DNA of 21,055 nucleotides, taken from the NCBI GenBank assembly GCA_958438125.1, contig CAUBQN010000017.1:1-21055 (forward strand), read 5' to 3'. Origin of the DNA: an uncultured Collinsella sp. GTDB taxonomy: Bacteria > Actinomycetota > Coriobacteriia > Coriobacteriales > Coriobacteriaceae. Shown in pieces: positions 6,038 through 15,960 of the stretch. The first letter of the stretch is position 1. Every line of letters begins with the position of its first letter. The position numbers were made by a program, and so were the translations under genes. The notes below the pieces were generated by a model, which made no database searches, was not told where the DNA came from, and worked only from the letters and a program-made list of their open reading frames with translations.

Positions 6038-7875
6038 CGAACGACCTCGCTTCTGCGGCAGCCCAGTCGCTCAACCGTGATCCCATGGTGGGCCTGCGCC
6101 TGGCGCGCATCGACGGGTTTGAGCCGGCCGTCGCCCTGGGCACGGACGAGCTTCCCGCCTACCTGCGCCGTTTTACGATGCTGTTTGCCGATGACGCCAC
6201 CATGCGCCGTGGCGGTATCGGCCGTGTGACGCGTGCCGTCAACGCGCGGGGCGAGGCCGTGGCGCTCAAGCAACTCATCTTGCCAACGCGCGACGAGTTC
6301 GATGACGACGCCGCTTATGAGGCGCTGGTCACCAAGTTCAAGGCGGCGTTTCGCGAGGAATACGAATGCCATCGTGCCCTTTCTGGTCTTAAGGGCTTTC
6401 CGCGCTTATACGGGTGGGGCGAGGTCGACGGCGTGCCCGCGATTGTCATGGAGTGGGTCGAGGGCGAGACGCTTGCCCGCCTGCGCCCGCGCCTTGCCGT
6501 GGACGATGCCGGGCGCCTGTCGCCGCTCGTGGCGGCGCGTCTGGGTCGCGACCTGTTCGATCTACTCTGTCGCATGAGCTTGGTGGGGGAGGGCTTTGTC
6601 CATCGCGATATCTCGCCCGCTAATATTATGGTGCGCACGGCGCGCCTGCCGCTCGACCGACAGCTTGCCGAAGGCACCTTCGACCTGTGCTTGATCGACT
6701 TTGGCTCGTCGCTGGCGCTCGAGCCTGCCTCTGCGGTGGCGGGAACCGGCGGCACGGAGTCCTTTACAGAGCGCTACGCCACGTTGCGCCGCGCGACGGT
6801 TGCCTACGCTCCGCCCGAGATGCTCACCGACGATATTGCCGACCTGCGCGTTCTGCGCATGTCGCCGGCAATCGACGTGTATGCCGCGGCGAGCACGGTC
6901 TATGAGCTCATCGCCGGCGTCGCACCGTACGAGGTGGCGCCGAGCGCATCGGGCACCTCGGGTTCGCGCAAAAAGACGCGCGATATTGCCAGCCCCTATC
7001 GTCTCAAGATGGATACGCGCCCCGACTATCCCGCTGGCGCCCATGCGCCCGGTTGCGACCTAACCCAGCTGCTCCGGCGTGAGCCCGATGTGGCGCTCGC
7101 CGCCGCCGAGCAGGCACAGCAGATGGGGCTCGAGCCGGACTCCGAGGAGCTGCGCGACGCGCTGGCATTTGTCGATGCCCAGTTGTTCGACGTGGTCATG
7201 GCCTGCCTGTCGTGTAATCAGGGCGATCGTCCCGAGCCCGCCGCGGTGGAGGCGGCGCTTACGACGTTTTGCGACCACTACGCGCAAAACGTCGGCCGCT
7301 CGCTTCGCGGCGAGCCGCTCACGCCCTGTCCTATGGATGCGTCCGGTCGCGTGGCCCGTCGCGCTGCGATGATCGGCGCTGCGGCTGTTTGTGGCCTCGT
7401 GTGGGCCGTTGTGGTGGTTTCGGCGGCGCTGCTGGCGTCGGGTGCTCGTATGACGGTTGCCGTGGGGCACATTTCGTGGTCCGGCACGCTGCCGGGTATC
7501 GTCGCCGCGCTCGCGCTGGCACTGCCGGGCATGGCGGGTATTGCCGTCGGTGCCATGGCGCACGATCGTCGCACGGGGTTCCTGCATGGCGTGCTGGCGC
7601 TTTCTGCCTGCGAGGTTCCGGTGCTGATCGCGGTTGCATGCATCGTGTTTTCCCAGCGCGCCGTAGCGAGTGGCTTCGTTGCCGCCTTAATTGCAACCTA
7701 TGCGCTCACGTGGTTTTTGCTGGCGATGGGGTTTGCCTTTGAGCTTCCCGTCGCGGCGCCGCGGCGTGCAAAAACCCAGACGGCGACGCCACTTGCCGGC
7801 GGAGCCGCGGCTGCTCGCGCCTTTGGCGGGCCGGCCGAAGTATCCGACACTATCTCTGCGACCAAGGAGGGCTAA
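6034..7875 (+). CDS. Ser/Thr protein kinase with four C-terminal membrane segments
   Basis: The 613-aa product has a eukaryote-like kinase fold. The glycine loop is RGGIGRV (59-65), the ATP-anchoring lysine is Lys79 in VALKQL, a C-helix glutamate candidate lies at 108-109, and the hinge region is MEWVEGETL. The catalytic loop is HRDISPAN (190-197, Asp192 and Asn197), the metal motif is DFG (222-224), and APPE (259-262) marks the end of the activation segment. These residues indicate an active enzyme; Ser replaces the usual Lys two positions after the catalytic Asp. About 100 residues separate PYE (298-300) from the late GDRP arginine (399), longer than usual. Four hydrophobic segments follow at about 445-470, 487-507, 515-540 and 547-570, with almost no extracytoplasmic domain, unlike PknB-type kinases with PASTA domains. 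It overlaps the upstream gene by 4 bp. Confidence 0.9.
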   Translation: MTNDLASAAAQSLNRDPMVGLRLARIDGFEPAVALGTDELPAYLRRFTMLFADDATMRRGGIGRVTRAVNARGEAVALKQLILPTRDEFDDDAAYEALVTKFKAAFREEYECHRALSGLKGFPRLYGWGEVDGVPAIVMEWVEGETLARLRPRLAVDDAGRLSPLVAARLGRDLFDLLCRMSLVGEGFVHRDISPANIMVRTARLPLDRQLAEGTFDLCLIDFGSSLALEPASAVAGTGGTESFTERYATLRRATVAYAPPEMLTDDIADLRVLRMSPAIDVYAAASTVYELIAGVAPYEVAPSASGTSGSRKKTRDIASPYRLKMDTRPDYPAGAHAPGCDLTQLLRREPDVALAAAEQAQQMGLEPDSEELRDALAFVDAQLFDVVMACLSCNQGDRPEPAAVEAALTTFCDHYAQNVGRSLRGEPLTPCPMDASGRVARRAAMIGAAAVCGLVWAVVVVSAALLASGARMTVAVGHISWSGTLPGIVAALALALPGMAGIAVGAMAHDRRTGFLHGVLALSACEVPVLIAVACIVFSQRAVASGFVAALIATYALTWFLLAMGFAFELPVAAPRRAKTQTATPLAGGAAAARAFGGPAEVSDTISATKEG

Positions 7876-7878
7876 GCC

Positions 7879-8817
7879 ATGGCTTCTCAAGCTGAGCTCA
7901 CCCCGTGTGGGGCAATGTTTGACATCTTTAAGCGCACAGCGCACCTGAGCCATATCGAACTGTGCGGCCTGGTGCTCTCGAGCCGCCCGCTCGCCGACGG
8001 CCGTAGTCCGCAGAGCCGTGCCGCCGATCGCTCTTGGGTTTCGCGCTTTATCGTGCGCGCGCCGGTCGGCACGCTGCAGGAGCGTTTTTTTGCCGATTAC
8101 GGCACCTCGGCCGCGCGCATTATGTCGCAGCTGGCCCTGCGCCGTCGCAATCCCATGGACGCCGCGGCCGTGACCAACATGGTGTGCGGCCCCGCTGGCG
8201 AGCCCATGGTGCGGGCACTCGAGGAATGCCATCAGGACACGAATCTCTACCGCAATGCGCTCGAGCGCCTGTCGCAGGCGGCGGAGCTTATGCCCGCTGA
8301 GCGCGCCGAGGCCGTGCTGGTGCTGTTTGTCGCCGTCGGTTGCTCGGCGGATGTTCGATCCTCGGTGACCTATGCCATCGACTATGCGCATGCGACCTGC
8401 GGCGGTGCCACGTCGACCCCGCGTTCGCTGAGCACCTCGACGGTCGCAGGCGAGCACGAGGCGGCGCCCGCGCACCCGCTGGGCCTGCTGCGCGTGCCAA
8501 ACGGTTACGTGGTAAGCGCCCCGCGCTGGATCCAGCCGAGCGAGCAGGGTGTGGAGATCGGAGCGCTGGCCACGGGCGAGGGCGATATCACCGATGTTGG
8601 CGACGATGTCTCGGCCCGTCATGCCCGCGTGTGGTGCGATGAGCAGAATGTCTGGTACGTCGAGGACCTGTCGTCCACCAACGGAACCGTGGTGGTAAAC
8701 GGTGCGACGAGCGTCTGCACCCAGGTCGAGCCCGGCCGCGCTGCCCAGCTCAACCCCGGCGACGAGCTCAAACTCGGCGAATCCACCACCTACGCCATCC
8801 TCCTCGGCGCCCTCTAA
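7879..8817 (+). CDS. FHA-domain protein
   Basis: The 312-aa product starts 3 bp after the kinase stop, with AAGGAGG lying inside the kinase's last codons. Residues 1-175 form a mostly helical region that I cannot assign. A short Ser/Thr-rich linker (about 178-195) follows. Residues about 205-312 form an FHA domain: VSARHARV (Ser245, His248), DLSSTNGT (263-270), NG at 274-275 and a terminal GDELKLG strand. FHA domains bind phosphothreonine, so it is a likely kinase substrate or adaptor. The usual Gly-Arg preceding the first loop reads IGAL here (227-230), so a phosphate-contacting arginine may be missing. No membrane segment is seen. Confidence 0.88.
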   Translation: MASQAELTPCGAMFDIFKRTAHLSHIELCGLVLSSRPLADGRSPQSRAADRSWVSRFIVRAPVGTLQERFFADYGTSAARIMSQLALRRRNPMDAAAVTNMVCGPAGEPMVRALEECHQDTNLYRNALERLSQAAELMPAERAEAVLVLFVAVGCSADVRSSVTYAIDYAHATCGGATSTPRSLSTSTVAGEHEAAPAHPLGLLRVPNGYVVSAPRWIQPSEQGVEIGALATGEGDITDVGDDVSARHARVWCDEQNVWYVEDLSSTNGTVVVNGATSVCTQVEPGRAAQLNPGDELKLGESTTYAILLGAL

Positions 8818-8825
8818 CCAGCTCC

Positions 8826-8924
8826 GCCAAAATGATCCCTTGGGGACGGAGGAAAACGGATCACCGAGTCAGACCGACCCCTTCGGTGATCCGTTTTCCT
8901 CCGTCCCCAAGGGATCATTTTGGC
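8826..8924. repeat. Large inverted repeat, paired REP-like palindromes
   Basis: Perfect 42-bp arms at 8826-8867 and 8883-8924 surround a 15-nt loop, 8 bp after the FHA gene stop. Each arm is itself palindromic at its ends (TGATCC at 8833-8838, GGATCA at 8858-8863) and carries the core TTGGGGACG (8840-8848; complement at 8902-8910). The same core occurs in the element at 14576-14606. The layout resembles REP/BIME elements mobilised by REP-associated tyrosine transposases; no transposase is in the window. It could also terminate transcription of the operon. Confidence 0.85.
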
Positions 8925-8983
8925 TTCCAGCGGTCACCCGAGGTAAACCTTTACCGCCTACCTATATTTGTCGAAATTACACT

Positions 8984-9000
8984 TGACGGCGGGGTACAAT
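8984..9000 (+). promoter_or_regulatory. Promoter of the pyruvate:ferredoxin oxidoreductase gene
   Basis: TGACGGCGGGGTACAAT ends in a good -10 (TACAAT at 8995-9000) and matches the minus-strand promoter at 3650-3666 at 16 of 17 positions. Transcription would start near 9007. No -35 is visible at standard spacing. Confidence 0.55.
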
Positions 9001-9280
9001 AAACCCGCATGCGGATTTCCGTTGCGGGCGCTTCCCATCGCCGGGGCGTGCCCGGGAGCATCCGGCATGCGGCCTTTGCGGCGCTCGGTCATGTGCAAGA
9101 CGGGTAGCTGGGCCTGCGGTGCGCGCCAGCGCCCCTCGCTTCGGTGTGCCTTCTCTCCACGCCATGTACCTGCTGCTGAGTCTGCTTGCCAGATGATTGG
9201 AAGCAACAGCGAAAATCCCATCACGCCAACATCCCGGCGATCGCCGGGGCCTGTATACCTATATGAGAGGAGAGGGGTAT
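9001..9280 (+). other. Long GC-rich leader of the pyruvate:ferredoxin oxidoreductase gene
   Basis: About 274 nt separate the predicted start of transcription from the start codon, and no protein-like ORF fills them. The sequence can form several stems, for example CCCGCA (9004-9009) with TGCGGG (9023-9028). I do not recognise a known riboswitch, SRP RNA or 6S RNA in it. It is either a structured regulatory leader or an unrecognised small RNA. Confidence 0.45.
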
Positions 9281-12820
<3,540 letters not shown>

Positions 12821-12830
12821 GTCTCCCACC

Positions 12831-12955
12831 GCAGGATCTGAGGGCTGACCTTCGCGGACGTCCTCGGACATGAAAGAACCCCCGCTGCGCACTACGTGCG
12901 GCGGGGGTTCTTTCGTCCTGCGGAGTGTCCGCGAAGGTCAGCCCTCAGATCCTGC
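12831..12955 (+). terminator. Very long nested terminator hairpin after nifJ
   Basis: Outer arms of 29 bp are perfect (12831-12859 and 12927-12955). They enclose a partly paired section and an inner terminator stem (GAAAGAACCCCCGC at 12872-12885 with GCGGGGGTTCTTTC at 12901-12914). The whole 125 nt can fold as one nearly continuous hairpin. The inner part alone would be an adequate bidirectional terminator. Confidence 0.85.
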
Positions 12956-13505
12956 TACGACTACGTTCTCGGATTGTGTGGGCTGATGAAGGACGTGGTT
13001 GTGGGGGTCTTTTGTCCCCTTCGCTGTTTCGCAGCTTTGCCGCGAAACCTCGCGCCACTTTGGGGATGGATGGAGGTTTTGGCTGTTGCTGCCTTCTATC
13101 CCCGTGCTTTGGGACTGGGTGCCTTTTTGGAGCGCTTCTTTATTCCTTATGCTGGATGAAATGCCCCATGTTTTTGTAAGAGTGCATACTCGTCTTATCA
13201 ATGCATAGAATCTCGTATAGTGCGAGTAAGATATTGCGCTGTCCGTTTTGTGTTTAGCAGAGATATAGTTTGCATAACCTGGTCTAATCCCTGCTCTATT
13301 AAAATAAAGTCGCACGTAAATGGCGTAGATATACCTGAGCTGGGCTTCTATACGCTGAGCGGGTAAAAACGACCGTTCACCGTTCAACTGTTTTCAAAAT
13401 GAATAAAATGAGGGATAACAGGAATATAAACCTTAATAAACTCGCGTATCGCACGGACACGGGTTATTAATGGGTTGTAGGCCTTTTACAGAAGGGATTC
13501 CAGCA
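12956..13505. other. Intergenic region upstream of arcC
   Basis: No convincing gene is seen in 550 bases. The left part (to about 13160) is GC-rich and holds short stems such as GTTTCGC/GCGAAAC at 13026-13048. The right part is AT-rich and holds TGCAT...ATGCA at 13183-13205, TTTGCATAAC at 13269-13278, a tandem CCGTTCA near 13374-13387 and GGGTTATTAA near 13461, which could be a weak -10 for arcC. Open frames here have poor composition and lack good ribosome binding sites. Confidence 0.5.
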
Positions 13506-14468
13506 ATGTCTAAGCCTCTTGGCAAGCCCGATCGTATTGTCGTCGCCCTTGGCGGCAACGCCCTCGGCAACAACCCCGTCGAGCAGATCGAGGCCGTGAG
13601 CAACACCGCCCACGCTCTCCTTGGTCTTATCGAGCAGGGTAACGAGATCATCATCACCCACGGCAACGGCCCGCAGGTCGGCATGATCCAGAACGCCTTC
13701 GCCGCTGCCCACGACGCCATCGGCACCCCCGAGATGCCGCTGCCCGAGTGCGGCGCCATGTCCCAGGGCTATATTGGTTATCACCTGCAGCAGGGCATCG
13801 GCCGCGAGATGCACAAGCGCTATAAGCGTTGGCACGCCGCCACCGTCGTCACCCAGATCGAGTGCGATCCGGATGATCCCGCGTTCAAGAACCCGACCAA
13901 GCCGATCGGCCCCTTCTACACCGAGGAGCAGGCCAAGGAGTTCATGGCCGAGGATCCCTCCAAGGTTTTCGTCGAGGATTCCGGCCGCGGCTGGCGTCGC
14001 GTCGTCGCTTCCCCCGATCCCAAGAAGATCGTCGAGGCTGACTCCATCCTCAACCTGCTCGACAACGAGTTCATCGTCATCGCCTGCGGTGGCGGCGGCA
14101 TCCCCGTCGTCCGCGACTACGAGAACAAGGGCTGCTACAAGGGCGTCCCCGCCGTCATCGACAAGGACCTGGGCGGCGAGCTGCTGGCCGAGGACTGCGA
14201 CGCCGACGTTCTGTTCCTGCTGACCGCCGTTGAGCATGTCGCCATCAACTTTGGCAAGCCCAACCAGGAGGAGCTCGAGGACCTCACCGCCGACGAGGCC
14301 GAGCGTCTGGCCGACGAGGGTCAGTTCGGCAAGGGTTCCATGGAGCCCAAGGTCCGCGCTGCCATCAAGTTCGCCCGTTCCCGCAAGGGCCGTACCTGCA
14401 TCATCGGTGCTCTGGACAAGGCCGCCGAGACCATGGCCGGCCTCTCCGGTACCCGCATCCACGAGTAG
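13506..14468 (+). CDS. arcC: Carbamate kinase
   Basis: The 320-aa product matches the family length. It makes ATP from carbamoyl phosphate and ADP, releasing carbamate that decays to ammonia and CO2. Visible motifs are RIVVALGGNALGN (10-22), ITHGNGPQVGMIQNAF (50-65), IACGGGGIPVV, IDKDLGGELLAEDCDADVL and FGKGSMEPKVRAA. The start at 13506 has GAAGGG 9 nt upstream; an in-frame ATG at 13470 would add 12 residues without family support. No arginine deiminase or ornithine carbamoyltransferase gene is adjacent, so the carbamoyl phosphate source is not shown here. Codon bias indicates high expression. Confidence 0.95.
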   Translation: MSKPLGKPDRIVVALGGNALGNNPVEQIEAVSNTAHALLGLIEQGNEIIITHGNGPQVGMIQNAFAAAHDAIGTPEMPLPECGAMSQGYIGYHLQQGIGREMHKRYKRWHAATVVTQIECDPDDPAFKNPTKPIGPFYTEEQAKEFMAEDPSKVFVEDSGRGWRRVVASPDPKKIVEADSILNLLDNEFIVIACGGGGIPVVRDYENKGCYKGVPAVIDKDLGGELLAEDCDADVLFLLTAVEHVAINFGKPNQEELEDLTADEAERLADEGQFGKGSMEPKVRAAIKFARSRKGRTCIIGALDKAAETMAGLSGTRIHE

Positions 14469-14533
14469 TCTCTACTCTGTTGCATCTCTCGTGGGCGCCA
14501 GGCAAAGCGCCCACAAACTAGCCTCTCTTCATG

Positions 14534-14567
14534 AGCCCCGCAGTCCGCTCCGACTGTGGGGCTTTTG
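14534..14567 (+). terminator. Terminator of arcC
   Basis: AGCCCCGCAGTC and GACTGTGGGGCT pair with one G-T wobble around a short loop and are followed by TTTT. It lies 66 nt after the arcC stop codon. Confidence 0.85.
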
Positions 14568-14575
14568 CTATCTAC

Positions 14576-14606
14576 CTAGTCATTGGGGACGTTCTTAAAT
14601 GACTAG
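14576..14606. repeat. REP-like palindrome with TTGGGGACG core
   Basis: CTAGTCATT (14576-14584) and AATGACTAG (14598-14606) are perfect 9-bp arms around a 13-bp centre. The core TTGGGGACG (14583-14591) is shared with the inverted repeat at 8826-8924. The right arm contains the stop codon of the reverse-strand peptidase gene. Confidence 0.65.
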
Positions 14607-15601
14607 TAGTATGCCCACATGGCTTCGATTTCGTTGAGGACTTCTACGACGCCCCAGCGGCGAGCGCTGCGGCTTTGCGAGTTGGGGTCGTAGACTTCCA
14701 CTTGATCGGCATCGTCGATGCCCCAGAGCACGATATAGTGTCCAACGTTGGTAAAGGTGCCGGGGCGAACCGATGCGATGATGGGCGCACCCGAGCGCAG
14801 CGCCTGAGTGATGGAGCTGCGATCGATATGGAGTTCCGTTCCGTTAAGGCCCAGCTGCCATGCGCCACTCGTCATAAACGACCACTCGGTGGCACCGGTG
14901 GGGGCATAGTTGCCCGCCTCGGAAAGAGCGCACATATCGACCGGCGTCATATCGGTGTGGCCGGTCTTATAGATGTAGACCATGGTAAGGCAGGTAGGGC
15001 CGCAGGCATTTTGGCGGATGGTGCCGCCAGCGTAGGGCAGCTCCGACCATGCCGGATCAATCTGATAGATGTGGGGCATGGTGCCGGCTTGCCACTGCGA
15101 ACGCGGGGTCGAAAACGCAAACGAGTAGCCGGGCGCAACCGGGGCCTTGAGCAGCTTGTCTTCGGCGGTCGGCTCGAGGCCGGCCGAGCCGTGGGAGATA
15201 CACGAGCCTAACAATAAAAAGATCAGGCACGCGACGATGGAGCAAAGCGCGATGCGCACGCGGCGGATGGGAAGTGACGAAGCTTCGCCGCGTGATGCAG
15301 GGCGGGGGATTTCGGTGCCCTGTCCGCTTTGGGGGCGCGAAAAGAAACGATTGATATGAGCGGCAGATTGGCGACGGCCATTGTGACGTGGCTGCGAAGC
15401 GTCGGCCTGGCGCCGGCGAGTGCCCGTGTCCGGGCGGTCGCTTTGTCGTGGGCTACCTGCATACTGTCGAGATGAGGCCCCGAGCTGTTCCTGGGACCGT
15501 TGCGGATCTCCACTTGGGACACTCCCGGGCATCGGCGTAGTGCGGCCAGCAAGGCGAACGCTCTGTCGCCGTTGGTCGCCGTCGTTAAAACCATATGCCA
15601 T
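14603..15601 (-). CDS. Membrane-anchored C39-like cysteine peptidase
   Basis: The gene encodes 332 aa; GAGGCGG lies 5 nt before the ATG at 15601. Residues 1-110 are an Arg/Gln/Ser/Pro-rich, probably disordered cytoplasmic region. One membrane segment follows at about 116-136. The outside part resembles the Peptidase_C39_2 family: Cys200 in NACGPTCLTM, His288 in NVGHYIVLWGI and Asp305 in VYDPN form the expected catalytic triad. The substrate is unknown; no bacteriocin or ABC exporter genes are nearby, so a bacteriocin-leader protease role is not supported. LGSC at 131-134 resembles a lipobox but lies too far from the N-terminus for a signal peptide unless a later start is used. The 3' end runs into the REP-like element. 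Confidence 0.82.
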   Translation of the reverse strand: MAYGFNDGDQRRQSVRLAGRTTPMPGSVPSGDPQRSQEQLGASSRQYAGSPRQSDRPDTGTRRRQADASQPRHNGRRQSAAHINRFFSRPQSGQGTEIPRPASRGEASSLPIRRVRIALCSIVACLIFLLLGSCISHGSAGLEPTAEDKLLKAPVAPGYSFAFSTPRSQWQAGTMPHIYQIDPAWSELPYAGGTIRQNACGPTCLTMVYIYKTGHTDMTPVDMCALSEAGNYAPTGATEWSFMTSGAWQLGLNGTELHIDRSSITQALRSGAPIIASVRPGTFTNVGHYIVLWGIDDADQVEVYDPNSQSRSARRWGVVEVLNEIEAMWAYY

Positions 15602-15619
15602 TCGAACCGCCTCGTCTCA

Positions 15620-15629
15620 CGTATAACCC
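15620..15629 (-). promoter_or_regulatory. Candidate -10 for the C39-like peptidase gene
   Basis: The minus strand reads CGGGTTATAC at 15629-15620, about 20 nt upstream of the start codon, similar in form to other GGG-preceded -10 boxes in the window. The leader would be very short and no -35 is clear. Confidence 0.25.
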
Positions 15630-15895
15630 GTCCATCCTACAAAAAAGACGTGCAGCAAATGAGTGCGTGCGACAAAAGCTCGGTAAACGGCACGAACGGG
15701 AGCGAGCCTGGCGCCATAAAGCGGCACCCTCCGCGAGCGATCGAATCGCGTCATCAAAACGGCCACTCGCAACGAGTGGCGCCCCTCGCCGTTCGTCCCA
15801 AAAACGGTGCCGTTCGTTGTACAGTTCTGCCTTCGGTCGAGCTACAAGCGGCGCTGCTGTGCCAAGGCCGTATCTTAAAGCCACGAAATAAAAGC

Positions 15896-15940
15896 GCGCG
15901 GCAAAACGGACCGCGCAAGGGGTGACGCCAAGGGGCGTCA
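15896..15940 (+). promoter_or_regulatory. Tandem hairpins in the permease leader
   Basis: GCGCGG (15896-15901) pairs with CCGCGC (15911-15916), and TGACGCC (15923-15929) pairs with GGCGTCA (15934-15940). The second ends 7 nt before AAAGGAGGGG, the permease ribosome binding site, so folding could influence translation. No T run follows, so neither is a plus-strand terminator. Confidence 0.45.
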
Positions 15941-15960
15941 AAAAGGAAAGGAGGGGAACA

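Larger units (their letters stand above)
15602..15960. other. Divergent intergenic region between peptidase and permease genes
   Basis: These 359 bases hold no convincing gene. The part before the permease is rich in short hairpins: GCCACTCG/CGAGTGGC (15762-15780), AACGG/CCGTT near 15803-15814, and two more just before the permease. AACGGC (15758-15763) could alternatively pair with GCCGTT (15788-15793), which overlaps the first stem. Confidence 0.5.

Noticed and set aside
12896..13159. An 87-codon plus-strand frame after nifJ
   Set aside because: It begins inside the terminator stem and lacks a ribosome binding site.
12938..13387. A 149-codon minus-strand frame in the region before arcC
   Set aside because: It runs into the terminator hairpin and has an odd composition without a recognised domain or convincing RBS. 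I treat the region as intergenic.
13467..14462. A 331-codon minus-strand frame opposite arcC
   Set aside because: Mirror of the biased arcC codons; composition is Asp/Gly/Leu/Val repeats without motifs.
14603..15601. Bacteriocin-processing role for the C39-like peptidase
   Set aside because: No ABC exporter, precursor peptide with a double-glycine leader, or immunity gene is nearby.
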